The translations under genes and the position numbers were made by a program. A stretch of 19,103 nucleotides of DNA from UMGS1889 sp964540575 (GTDB lineage: Bacteria; Bacillota; Clostridia; Oscillospirales; Ruminococcaceae): contig CAZINI010000054.1 of the NCBI GenBank assembly GCA_964540575.1, positions 1-19,103 of the forward strand, written 5' to 3'. A model generated the notes under the pieces. It worked only from the letters and a program-made list of their open reading frames with translations. It did no database searches and had not been told where the DNA came from. Below, in pieces: positions 1 to 7,332 of the stretch. Position 1 is the first letter of the stretch, and every line of letters starts with the position of its first letter.

Positions 1-20
1 AAACAAATCGGTACAAAAAA

Positions 21-101
21 GCACCGCACACAAAAGAAACAGTAAAGCATCAAATCCACAACAACAGCAAAAGCCGTGTAAACCAAATCCGTGTGCGGTG
101 C
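21..101. repeat. Long-spaced perfect inverted repeat
   Basis: An 11-bp arm GCACCGCACAC (21-31) is matched exactly by its reverse complement GTGTGCGGTGC (91-101), with a 59-nt A-rich interval between. No reading frame with recognisable content lies inside. It directly abuts the hairpin at 105-145. It may be a palindromic intergenic element or the end of a transcript from a gene outside the window. The pairing is seen; the role is unknown. Confidence 0.55.
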
Positions 102-104
102 CTG

Positions 105-145
105 CGAAAAATCGAACGGGGGTTAATCCCCCGACCGATTTTTCG
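105..145. terminator. Possible bidirectional terminator hairpin
   Basis: CGAAAAATCG (105-114) pairs exactly with CGATTTTTCG (136-145). Inside it CGGGGG (117-122) pairs with CCCCCG (128-133) around a 5-nt loop TTAAT. The G/C core flanked by an A-run on one side and a T-run on the other is the form expected of a rho-independent terminator working in both directions. The run is only five T, and no gene is visible upstream, so termination is inferred. It may instead be a palindromic repeat. Confidence 0.45.
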
Positions 146-223
146 CCATCGAGCCGACGCAAGGAGGCTTGGGAAGTGGTTGTCATTGCTGATTAACAAT
201 ATGACTGCAAACCGTTCTGCTTT

Positions 224-399
224 CTTTTCCCCGCTTTACATTTTGCGATGGAATATGATTTGTTGTGCTTGGGGTAGGTTGTGTTTGTTTGATTATTTAC
301 TATTTGTTTGTGGTTTTTCCGAGTTTGATATGTTGCTTAGGCAGCCGAAAAAGAGCTTTTGACTGCGGGACGGGAAACCCGTCCCCTACAATGGTTTGT
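224..399 (+). repeat. Dispersed intergenic repeat, copy 1
   Basis: This stretch shares four ordered blocks with 5441-5653: a 22-bp identical block (224-245 and 5441-5462), AGGTTGTGTTTGTTTG (276-291 and 5493-5508), GAGTTTGATAT (321-331 and 5562-5572), and an 18-bp identical block (382-399 and 5636-5653) preceded by CTGCGGGAC. The intervening sequence differs in length and content. Inside this copy GGGACGGG (367-374) and CCCGTCCC (378-385) form a perfect hairpin with an AAA loop. Both copies lie just upstream of a flagellar operon. It has no coding content I recognise and probably belongs to a non-autonomous repeat family. Confidence 0.6.
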
Positions 400-469
400 T
401 TGGCTTCCCAAAAACTCAACACTCAACTCTCACCACTCAACACTAAATAAAGTGAAAGGACCGATAAAA

Positions 470-745
470 ATGTCGCAGGACGCCGTTCTGGAAATATTTC
501 ATAACGCACTGACAGTTACTCTGCTGCTATGCGGCCCTATGCTGGTAATAAGCATAGTTATCGGTCTGGTCATCTCCATAATACAGGCGGCTACACAGGT
601 TCACGAGCAGACTATCACCTTCGTGCCGAAGCTGCTTGCTATCGCCCTTATACTGCTGGTAACAGGTCCGTGGATGATGAATCAGATGAATGAGTTTACC
701 GTTCAGCTGTTCGATATTATCTCCGAAGTGTCGAGGAATGGTTAG
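470..745 (+). CDS. fliQ: Flagellar biosynthesis protein FliQ
   Basis: The product is a 91-residue inner-membrane subunit of the flagellar type III export gate, where FliP, FliQ and FliR form the secretion pore. Two hydrophobic segments, roughly residues 14-36 and 52-74, flank the conserved stretch QAATQVHEQTITFVPK, a FliQ hallmark that precedes the second helix. The length matches the family (about 90 residues). An in-frame upstream extension to 359 runs through repeat sequence. The ATG at 470 is chosen because GAAAGGA (454-460) lies 9 nt before it and because family members begin with this M-x-x-x-x-V-L pattern. fliR follows after 2 nt, so the two are translationally linked. fliP, normally adjacent, is not in the window; 470 bp of non-coding DNA precedes this gene. 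Confidence 0.96.
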   Translation: MSQDAVLEIFHNALTVTLLLCGPMLVISIVIGLVISIIQAATQVHEQTITFVPKLLAIALILLVTGPWMMNQMNEFTVQLFDIISEVSRNG

Positions 746-747
746 AA

Positions 748-1527
748 ATGGATTTTTGGAATGTTATCCTCACAGATCTCGATACAAATCTGCTGGTTTT
801 TGCAAGGATAATGGGCATTTTCGCCTTTAATCCGCTGCTTTCCAGACGAAATATCCCCACAATTGTGAGAGTTATCACCTCGCTGGCTATAACAGCCGCC
901 GCTTTGACCGCCATTGACGTTCAGCCCATGGTGATCGGTTCGGCGGGGGAATTTGCCGTGCTGATACTAAAGGAAGTGCTGGTGGGCGTTACCCTCGGCT
1001 TTATAACACAGCTTTTCCTGTCCTCAACGCTCCTTTCGGGCGAAATTATGGATATGCAGTCAGGTCTTGGCATGGCAAAGATTTACGACCCCGCTTCGGG
1101 CATTCAGATGCCGCTGATGGGCTCGGTAACGTCCTATATGCTCTATCTTATGTTCTTTGCGTCAAACGCTCACCTGACATATGTCAGGCTGTTTGTTATA
1201 AGCTTCGACATTATCCCCGTGGGCTATGAGCGGCTGAACCCAAATCTCGGAATGACGGTGATAAACTATTTCGCCGCCGTGTTCGTGCTGGGATTAAAGC
1301 TGGCAATGCCCATGCTTGCGGCACAGATAATTATGGAGATTTGCGTCGGGATACTGATGAAGGCAGTTCCGCAAATTCAGGTAATGGTCGTGAATATGCA
1401 GATGAAGCTGCTGTTCGGACTGTTCCTTGCGGTGGTGCTTTGCCCCGTGTTTGCGAATTTCCTTGACGGTCTGCTGGATATGATGAATGACGCCGTGGCA
1501 AACACTATGACATCAATGACCGTTTAG
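748..1527 (+). CDS. fliR: Flagellar biosynthesis protein FliR
   Basis: The product is a 259-residue polytopic membrane protein of the flagellar export gate and the partner of FliP and FliQ. It shows the FliR order: an N-terminal segment LVFARIMGIFAFNPLLSRR, then the conserved GFITQLFLSSTLLSGEIMDM and a MQSGLGMAKIYDP stretch in the middle, then several further hydrophobic helices. Length fits the family (about 255-265). The ATG at 748 is 2 nt past the fliQ stop; GAGGA at 733-737, inside the end of fliQ, is its likely ribosome site. After the stop there are 89 nt before flhB. Nothing in the sequence suggests damage. Identification rests on motif and synteny recognition. Confidence 0.96.
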   Translation: MDFWNVILTDLDTNLLVFARIMGIFAFNPLLSRRNIPTIVRVITSLAITAAALTAIDVQPMVIGSAGEFAVLILKEVLVGVTLGFITQLFLSSTLLSGEIMDMQSGLGMAKIYDPASGIQMPLMGSVTSYMLYLMFFASNAHLTYVRLFVISFDIIPVGYERLNPNLGMTVINYFAAVFVLGLKLAMPMLAAQIIMEICVGILMKAVPQIQVMVVNMQMKLLFGLFLAVVLCPVFANFLDGLLDMMNDAVANTMTSMTV

Positions 1528-1616
1528 CTTATTATTCGACATTACCTAACAGTTGTTAGATAAATATAAATTTTCATTCGTACAAACCCGAAACGCCGTA
1601 CAAGGGGGGATGCACA

Positions 1617-2771
1617 GTGGCAAGCGACAGCGGCGAGGAGAAAACCGAAGAAGCGACCCCGAAACGGAAACGGGACGAACGAAAAAAAGGTAACGTATTC
1701 TCAAGCAAGGACCTTACCGCAGCATTCTTTATTCTGGGAATGTTCGCTATGTTCAAGGTGCTGTCAAACCTCATTCTGGAGAGTTTGACCGACTCTATGA
1801 CCTATTGGATAGGCGTCAGCGGAACAGGCGGCGATCTCCTTGCGGACGGCACCTTCACTACCTCCCTGCTGCTCAGGGCGGGTCGGACGGTCGCTATTGC
1901 AGCGGGTCCGCTGCTTATCATCGGTATCGCTATAAACATTGTTATGACAGGTGCTCAGACGAGATTTGTATTCTCAATGGAGCCTGCAAAATTTAAATTC
2001 AGCAGACTTAATCCCATCGAGGGCTTCAAGAAAATGTTCTCGCTCCGTTCGGTGGTGGAGCTGCTGAAATCTATCCTGAAAATAGCTGTTATATTCGCCC
2101 TTGTCAAAAGCGAGATAGAAGAGCAGCTGCCGACAATTATGAAGCTGTCGGAAATGGATATTCTGCCCGCAACTGCATATATCTGTTCAGCTACCTTTTC
2201 CATCGCTATGACCATAGGTATGGTTTTCGTGTTTGTTGGAATACTTGACCTGCTTTATCAGTGGTATGACCATAACAAGAACCTGAAAATGACCAAGCAG
2301 GAGGTCAAGGAAGAATACAAGCAGATGGAGGGCGACCCTCAGATAAAGGGAAAAATAAAGCAGAAGCAAAGGGAAATGTCCCAGCAGCGTATGATGCAGG
2401 ACGTACCCCAAGCGGACGTTATCATCAGAAACCCTACTCACTACGCTATCGCCGTCAAGTATGACCCCGAAAGTGCAAAGGCTCCCGTGGTGGTTGCCAA
2501 GGGTGCTGACTATGTTGCTATGAAAATTATTGGCATTGCCGAGGAAAATGACATTACAATGGTGGAAAACAAGCCCCTGGCAAGAGCCCTTTATGATAAG
2601 ATCGACGTGGGACGGGAGATCGCCCCCGAATTTTACCAGCCTGTGGCTGAAATTCTCGCATTCGTATATGACCTGAAAAACAAGAAGCTCCCGTTTGAGG
2701 AGGAAAAACGGTCTATTTCCGATATGCGTGATGAATATCCCGAGGACATCGTGGATTTTGAAAGGAAATGA
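1617..2771 (+). CDS. flhB: Flagellar biosynthesis protein FlhB (substrate-specificity switch)
   Basis: The product is a 384-residue export-gate protein that switches secretion from rod/hook substrates to filament substrates through self-cleavage. The N terminus carries the family signature GEEKTEEATPKRKRDERKKG, followed by four hydrophobic segments and a cytoplasmic domain. The autocleavage motif Asn-Pro-Thr-His is intact at residues 272-275, followed by YAIAVKYDPE, as in active FlhB. The gene starts with GTG at 1617; GGGGGGA ends 6 nt before it, and no better in-frame start is near. The C-terminal tail after about residue 360 is charged and variable, as usual. The 89-nt gap from fliR is AT-rich, but I see no convincing promoter there. 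Confidence 0.97.
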   Translation: MASDSGEEKTEEATPKRKRDERKKGNVFSSKDLTAAFFILGMFAMFKVLSNLILESLTDSMTYWIGVSGTGGDLLADGTFTTSLLLRAGRTVAIAAGPLLIIGIAINIVMTGAQTRFVFSMEPAKFKFSRLNPIEGFKKMFSLRSVVELLKSILKIAVIFALVKSEIEEQLPTIMKLSEMDILPATAYICSATFSIAMTIGMVFVFVGILDLLYQWYDHNKNLKMTKQEVKEEYKQMEGDPQIKGKIKQKQREMSQQRMMQDVPQADVIIRNPTHYAIAVKYDPESAKAPVVVAKGADYVAMKIIGIAEENDITMVENKPLARALYDKIDVGREIAPEFYQPVAEILAFVYDLKNKKLPFEEEKRSISDMRDEYPEDIVDFERK

Positions 2772-2790
2772 TGAGTGATGAAAGTTGAGA

Positions 2791-2844
2791 GTTGAATTAA
2801 ATGTGGAGTATTAATTCAACATTCATCACTCAACATTCATCATT
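2791..2844. repeat. Intergenic hairpin and 14-bp tandem repeat between flhB and flhA
   Basis: GTTGAATTAA (2791-2800) and TTAATTCAAC (2811-2820) form a perfect 10-bp stem with a 10-nt loop. The 3' arm runs into two tandem 14-bp units, CAACATTCATCACT at 2817-2830 and CAACATTCATCATT at 2831-2844. Reverse-complement words (GATGAGTGATGA, GTTGAGAGTTGA) precede the hairpin from about 2769, so the whole spacer is an imperfect palindrome. Similar ACTCAACACT words occur at 413-443 before fliQ. It is probably a small dispersed repeat. Confidence 0.6.
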
Positions 2845-2866
2845 ATAAAGAAGGGAGGAGTACCGA

Positions 2867-4951
2867 GTGAAATTCAGCCTGAAAAGCATTACGAACAATA
2901 TCGTTCCCGTGTTTCTGCTGCTTGTTATCGTGCTGATAATCATCCCGCTGCCTACATGGCTGCTGGACTTTATGCTGGTACTCAATATCTCCATTTCCCT
3001 TATTATCCTGCTGATGACTATGTACATAAAATCACCGCTGGAGTTTTCCATCTTTCCGTCCCTCCTGCTGGTGACTACCATTTTCCGACTTTCGCTGAAT
3101 ATTTCGTCTACCCGTCTTATCCTCGGAAATAAGGGAAATGCGGGACAGGTCGTTTACGCTTTCGGACACTTTGTTACGGGAAACAACGCCGTTGTCGGAT
3201 TTATCGTGTTTATCCTGATAGCTGTGGTGCAGTTCCTCGTTATCACAAAGGGTGCGGAGCGAGTTGCCGAGGTTTCCGCCCGCTTTACTCTGGACGCTAT
3301 GCCCGGTAAACAGATGGCTATCGACGCCGACCTTAACTCGGGTCTTATAGACGAAGCCACCGCAAAGAAACGCCGTTCGGACGTTCAGCGTGAATCCGAC
3401 TTCTTCGGAGCTATGGACGGTGCTTCCAAGTTCGTTAAGGGAGATGCTATCTTCTCAATCGTTGCGGCGTTCGTAAACCTTATCGGCGGTGCTATAATCG
3501 GTCTTGCTATTGAGGGAATGGACTTCGGTTCGGTGCTTTCTACCTATTCCATCGCAACCGTCGGCGACGGTCTGGTTTCTCAGATACCCGCACTGCTTAT
3601 CTCCACTTCAATGGGTATGATAGTTACCCGAAACGCCTCCGAGGACAACCTGAACGCCGATATGCGGCAGCAGCTTACCTCTCAGCCGAGAGTTCTCTGC
3701 ATTGCGGGCGGCGTTATGATAATTGCAATGGTTATCCCCGGATTTCCGAAGCTTGCCTGCCTTATGTGCGGAATCCTGCTGATATTCTGCGGTATTCTGC
3801 TTATACGAAGCACCCCCACCGAAGCCGAAGTTCTTGCCGCACAGGCAGCCGAAGAACAGGCTATGGAGGATAACAAGCAGGCATTGTCCGAAATGGAATA
3901 TTACAAGGATATTGACAATGTTTACAAGCTGCTGAATGTCGAGCCTATCGAAATGGAGTTCGGTTACAGCCTTATCCCGCTGGCGGACGAGGCAAGCGGC
4001 GGAACGTTCATCGAGCGTGTTATTATATTCCGAAAACAGTTTGCGTTGGATATGGGAATGGTTTTCCCGTCTATCCGTATGCGAGATAATCAGCATATCA
4101 ATCCAAATCAGTATGTCATCAAGATAAAGGGCGAGGTGGTGGCACAAAATGAAGTGCTGGTAGACCACTTCCTTGCACTGGACAGCGGAAATGTCACCCG
4201 TGAGGTGGACGGCATCGACACTATCGAGCCTGCCTTCAATATCCCCGCAAAATGGATAGCCGAGGAGGACAAGCTGGCTGCCGATATGGCGGGCTACACC
4301 CTTATCGACCCCACTTCCGTTATGATAACACACCTTTCCGAGGTCATCAGGCAGCATGCATATGAGCTGCTGTCAAGGCAGGACGTCAAGACTATGCTGG
4401 AAAAGCTGAAGGAAACAAGCCCCGCTACGGTGGAGGATATTGTTCCGTCGGTGGTATCGGTGGCGTATCTGCAAAAGGTGCTGTCAATGCTTTTGAAAGA
4501 GGGCGTTCCTATCAGGGATCTGGAAACTATTCTGGAAACGCTGTCCGACTATCAGCATACCTTAAAGGATATTGACATTACCGTGGAATATGTCCGTCAG
4601 GCACTGAAACGCACCATAACAAGACGGTTTGCCGATGCGGGACAGATAAGAGTCCTCACCCTTGATACGGAAACCGAGAACAAGATAGTTGCGGGCGTGA
4701 AAAAGTCCGAGCAAGGTTCATATCTTGCACTTGACCCCATGACAATTCAGAAGCTGATGAATGCATTGAATGAGCAGATCGAGCGGGTCAGGGAAGTTGT
4801 GCCCAGTCCGATAGTGTTGACTTCGCCTATTGTTCGGGTATATTTTAAGAAGCTGGTGGATCAGTTTATACCGAATATAACTGTTTTGTCGTTTAATGAG
4901 ATAGATAATACGGTGCAGATACAGGCGGTGGGGAATGTGGTGATAAGCTAA
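2867..4951 (+). CDS. flhA: Flagellar biosynthesis protein FlhA
   Basis: The product is a 694-residue export-gate ring protein of the FHIPEP family. The N-terminal third holds multiple membrane helices (starting NNIVPVFLLLVIVLIIIPLP). Conserved cytoplasmic-loop sequences follow: RFTLDAMPGKQMAIDADLN and ESDFFGAMDGASKFVKGDAI, a hallmark of FlhA. The rest, from about residue 320, is the cytoplasmic platform that binds chaperone-substrate complexes. Length fits the family (about 680-700). Translation starts at GTG 2867, with GGGAGGAG at 2853-2860. It closes this export block. The next gene is 830 bp away, and the flhF and flhG genes usual at this position in Firmicutes are missing from the window. 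Confidence 0.97.
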   Translation: MKFSLKSITNNIVPVFLLLVIVLIIIPLPTWLLDFMLVLNISISLIILLMTMYIKSPLEFSIFPSLLLVTTIFRLSLNISSTRLILGNKGNAGQVVYAFGHFVTGNNAVVGFIVFILIAVVQFLVITKGAERVAEVSARFTLDAMPGKQMAIDADLNSGLIDEATAKKRRSDVQRESDFFGAMDGASKFVKGDAIFSIVAAFVNLIGGAIIGLAIEGMDFGSVLSTYSIATVGDGLVSQIPALLISTSMGMIVTRNASEDNLNADMRQQLTSQPRVLCIAGGVMIIAMVIPGFPKLACLMCGILLIFCGILLIRSTPTEAEVLAAQAAEEQAMEDNKQALSEMEYYKDIDNVYKLLNVEPIEMEFGYSLIPLADEASGGTFIERVIIFRKQFALDMGMVFPSIRMRDNQHINPNQYVIKIKGEVVAQNEVLVDHFLALDSGNVTREVDGIDTIEPAFNIPAKWIAEEDKLAADMAGYTLIDPTSVMITHLSEVIRQHAYELLSRQDVKTMLEKLKETSPATVEDIVPSVVSVAYLQKVLSMLLKEGVPIRDLETILETLSDYQHTLKDIDITVEYVRQALKRTITRRFADAGQIRVLTLDTETENKIVAGVKKSEQGSYLALDPMTIQKLMNALNEQIERVREVVPSPIVLTSPIVRVYFKKLVDQFIPNITVLSFNEIDNTVQIQAVGNVVIS

Positions 4952-5016
4952 AAAGAGAGCGTAGCGAAAAAAAGAAAAAAAGAAAACCGCCGAAGGCGAC
5001 TAAAGCGTCTTGGGGT

Positions 5017-5064
5017 CCAGCCCTTGGACGCCAGCAAGGGCTGGTCGCCCGTCGCAACGGGCGA
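5017..5064. repeat. Two back-to-back perfect hairpins
   Basis: CCAGCCCTTG (5017-5026) and CAAGGGCTGG (5035-5044) form a 10-bp stem with an 8-nt loop. TCGCCCGT (5045-5052) and ACGGGCGA (5057-5064) form an 8-bp stem with a CGCA loop, with no gap between the two hairpins. Neither is followed by a T-run on either strand, so they are not typical terminators. A palindromic repeat element or RNA-processing structure is more likely. Confidence 0.6.
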
Positions 5065-5341
5065 AATCCGCAGCCAACAGTCCAAAAGTTCTAACATAAA
5101 GGGCATCAAATTAACAGCAATCACAAAAGAAAAGCCTAAAAAACAAAATCAGCTGAAAATCACAAACAGTAACCCCACAAATTTCCAAAAAGGAAAAGAA
5201 AAGCGTTCACGCTTTTCGATTTCCGTCACACAAAGCTAGTGGAAACCCGCAAATTTCGATTTTCTCGTCAAACTTACAACAGGCGACACTGCCTCTGTGA
5301 CCTCTCTAAGTTTGTGCAACTCCCGCAAATGAGACACCTTA

Positions 5342-5398
5342 TAGGGGCGGGGGACAGAACAAACCCTAACGCAAAGCGGGGACTTTCCCCCGCCCCTA
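5342..5398. repeat. G/C-rich inverted repeat
   Basis: TAGGGGCGGGGGA (5342-5354) and TCCCCCGCCCCTA (5386-5398) are perfect 13-bp inverted arms around a 31-nt interval. There is no T-run on either side. The outward ends read TAGGGG/CCCCTA, like the CCCCTACA ends of the dispersed repeats at 386 and 5637, so they may belong to the same family. Confidence 0.55.
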
Positions 5399-5440
5399 AC
5401 GGTTTCTCCTTTGCAATCCTCTTCCCTTTCACCCCACCCT

Positions 5441-5653
5441 CTTTTCCCCGCTTTACATTTTGGTGAGGGTATAAAGTTTAGATTTTTTGGGGAGGTTGTG
5501 TTTGTTTGTTGCTTTACTCTTTACTTTGTGATTTTTGTGATTTTGTGATTTTTCGATTTTGGGAGTTTGATATTTTACTGAATTTGCAGAAAGAAAGTTC
5601 GTATCTGCGGGACTGGAAACCAAAGCTATGCTTTTTCCCCTACAATGGTTTGT
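5441..5653 (+). repeat. Dispersed intergenic repeat, copy 2
   Basis: This is the second copy of the element at 224-399, with the same block order and identical end blocks of 22 and 18 bp. The middle is longer and holds several GTGATTTTT-like direct repeats (5528-5556). Where copy 1 has a GGGACGGG/CCCGTCCC hairpin, this copy has a diverged version with AAAGC-TAT-GCTTT (5622-5634). It ends about 64 bp before the -35 element of the sigma-factor operon promoter. Confidence 0.6.
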
Positions 5654-5716
5654 CGTATCTGCCGAAAAATTCACTTTCCGCTTTTTGCATTTTTCCAAAA
5701 AAATCTCCGAAAACAG

Positions 5717-5745
5717 TAGACAAATCAGTCAAAATAGTGTAAAAT
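5717..5745 (+). promoter_or_regulatory. Sigma-A-type promoter for the fliA operon
   Basis: TAGACA (5717-5722) and TAAAAT (5740-5745) are separated by 17 bp. Each hexamer differs from the vegetative consensus at one base. Transcription would start near 5752, giving a leader of about 30 nt. This would let the sigma-factor operon be transcribed independently of the export genes. Confidence 0.6.
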
Positions 5746-5781
5746 TAAATTAGGAAACTTTGGCTAAACGGAGGTGAGATA

Positions 5782-6552
5782 ATGTCCCCTCAGACCGAGG
5801 AGCTTTCACCAAAAGAACAGCTGCTTATCAAATACAAAGAAACAGGCGGTACTGCCCTGAGAAACGAAGTCGTTACTCAGTATATGAACGTTGTCAAATA
5901 CGTCGCCGCTTCCACAAGAAATATGTACTGCAAATATGCCGACAGTGAGGACATTATCAACGAGGGCGTTATTGCCCTTATTGCCGCCGCTGAAAGCTTT
6001 GACCCGTCACGGAATGTAAAGTTTGAAACCTATGCGTCCGTAAAGGTCAGAGGTGCAGTTATCGACTATATACGCAGGCAGGATATTATCCCGAGAAGCG
6101 TCCGTAAATTTGCCAAGGATTACGACGCCGCTTTCTCTGCATTGTATACAGAGCTGGACAGAGAGCCCACCGATGAGGAAATCGCCGAAAGGCTGGGAAT
6201 GTCCCTCGAAAAGCTCAGAAATATGACCGCTCAGTCGTCAGCCGCTCAGACCGTTTCGCTGGACGAAATGATGAACGACGGCAGCTTCGATATTCCCGAA
6301 GTACCATCGGAGGAGGGCGTGTGGCAGGCGGAAAAGAACCTGTGGGTCAAGGAAAGACGGAAAATTCTCGCCGACGCAATTGACAAGCTTAACGAAAAAG
6401 AGAAAACCGTCATCACCCTTTATTATTACGAAAAATTACGGCTCTCCGAGATAGGCAAGGTGCTTGACATTTCCGAGTCAAGAGTAAGTCAGATTCACTC
6501 GAAAGCCGTTTCAAAGCTGAAAATGTATACGCTGGATTATCTGAAAGGATAG
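5782..6552 (+). CDS. fliA: RNA polymerase sigma factor for flagellar genes (FliA/SigD)
   Basis: The product is a 256-residue alternative sigma factor of the sigma-28 family, directing RNA polymerase to late flagellar, motility and chemotaxis promoters. Region 2 is visible as YADSEDIINEGVIALIAAAE through RNVKFETYASVKVRGAVIDYIRRQD (about residues 50-98). Region 3 follows as SVRKFAKDYDAAFSAL with the typical EPTDEEIAERLGMS. Region 4 ends the protein as KLNEKEKTVITLYYYEKLRLSEIGKVL and a helix-turn-helix SESRVSQIHSKAVSKLK. Length fits the family. The ATG at 5782 has GAGGTGAG at 5771-5778. It heads an operon of flagellar and che genes; the next start is 11 nt after its stop. An anti-sigma partner (FlgM) is not in the window. 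Confidence 0.95.
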   Translation: MSPQTEELSPKEQLLIKYKETGGTALRNEVVTQYMNVVKYVAASTRNMYCKYADSEDIINEGVIALIAAAESFDPSRNVKFETYASVKVRGAVIDYIRRQDIIPRSVRKFAKDYDAAFSALYTELDREPTDEEIAERLGMSLEKLRNMTAQSSAAQTVSLDEMMNDGSFDIPEVPSEEGVWQAEKNLWVKERRKILADAIDKLNEKEKTVITLYYYEKLRLSEIGKVLDISESRVSQIHSKAVSKLKMYTLDYLKG

Positions 6553-6562
6553 GAATGATTGT

Positions 6563-7315
6563 ATGTTCAGAGGTTTTTACATATCCGCAAACAATATCAT
6601 AAATCAGGAACGGGCACTGAATGTTACCACAAATAACATTGCCAACAGCAGCACCGCAGGCTACAAGCGGGAGCTTTCTATGCCCACCACCTTTGAGGAA
6701 AGGCTGCTTCTGCTGAGAAGCCGCAATAACGAAACGGGCACTATCCAATACAGAACACAGGCGTACACCTGGACGGACACCGAGCAGGGTACCTTTGAAT
6801 ATACCTACAAGCCCCTTGATCTGGCTCTTCGGGGAAATGTTTTCTTTAATATAGAGGGACGTGTTTCGGGCGAACGCTGGCTTACAAGGGACGGACAGTT
6901 TTCCATCGACGGCGAGGGCTATCTTTCCCTCGGCACAGCAGGACGTATCCTTGACGCAAACGGTCAGCCGATACCGCTGGGGACTTCCGATTTCACCGTT
7001 TCCGAGGACGGCGTTATCACCACAGGGGACGGCAGGACATACACCCTCGGGCTTACCTACGTTGACGAGTACACCGATATGGAGCGTTACGGGGACAATA
7101 TGTTCAGACCCTATGACGGGGCAGCGATAGGAAATATCCCCGCCGATGCCGAGTATCGTGTTATACAGGGTGCTTACGAGCGTTCAAACGTTGACCTGGG
7201 CGAGGAAATGGTGGACGCTATGGCGTATCAGCGGAACTTTGAAGCGTCCGCACAGGCACTGCAAATAATGAACAGCGTAAATTCGATAGTTGCAAACGAT
7301 TTGATGAAGATATGA
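6563..7315 (+). CDS. Flagellar rod/hook-basal body protein, FlgF/FlgG family (first copy)
   Basis: The product is a 250-residue extracellular axial protein. The N terminus carries the rod-family signature NNIANSSTAGYKRE (about residues 24-37). The C terminus carries the paired helix SNVDLGEEMVDAMAYQRNFEASAQALQIMNSVNSI; both helices pack in the axial core. Family members are exported by the flagellar type III system without a cleaved signal. It sits directly after the sigma-factor gene, with AGGA (6551-6554) overlapping that gene's stop codon. The FlgG paralogue follows in tandem, which resembles the FlhO-FlhP pair of Bacillus. Which of the two is the proximal rod (FlgF) and which the distal rod (FlgG) cannot be settled by reading alone, so no symbol is given. 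Confidence 0.9.
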   Translation: MFRGFYISANNIINQERALNVTTNNIANSSTAGYKRELSMPTTFEERLLLLRSRNNETGTIQYRTQAYTWTDTEQGTFEYTYKPLDLALRGNVFFNIEGRVSGERWLTRDGQFSIDGEGYLSLGTAGRILDANGQPIPLGTSDFTVSEDGVITTGDGRTYTLGLTYVDEYTDMERYGDNMFRPYDGAAIGNIPADAEYRVIQGAYERSNVDLGEEMVDAMAYQRNFEASAQALQIMNSVNSIVANDLMKI

Positions 7316-7332
7316 TGGAGGAATGAGCTGAA

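Larger units (their letters stand above)
4952..5440. other. Gene-free palindrome-rich stretch after flhA
   Basis: I see no credible gene here. Adjacent perfect hairpins occur at 5017-5044 (CCAGCCCTTG / CAAGGGCTGG) and 5045-5064 (TCGCCCGT / ACGGGCGA). There is a perfect 8-bp hairpin GAAAAGCG / CGCTTTTC at 5198-5217, a weak candidate for the flhA operon terminator. CAAACTTA / TAAGTTTG (5269-5276 / 5307-5314) form a further pair, and a 13-bp G/C-rich inverted repeat lies at 5342-5398. The many unrelated palindromes suggest piled-up intergenic repeats, possibly where flagellar or chemotaxis genes were lost. Confidence 0.6.

Noticed and set aside
93..450. Overlapping short open frames upstream of fliQ
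   Set aside because: They run through palindromes and the dispersed repeat, have low-complexity composition and lack ribosome sites. The in-frame extension of fliQ to 359 is not part of the protein.
3608..4357. 249-codon open frame on the minus strand opposite flhA
   Set aside because: It is a shadow of flhA: His- and Ser-rich antisense translation with no domain, inside a clearly coding plus-strand gene.
5024..5239. 71-codon open frame after flhA
   Set aside because: It crosses two perfect hairpins, has no good ribosome site, and its lysine-rich content reflects A-rich DNA.
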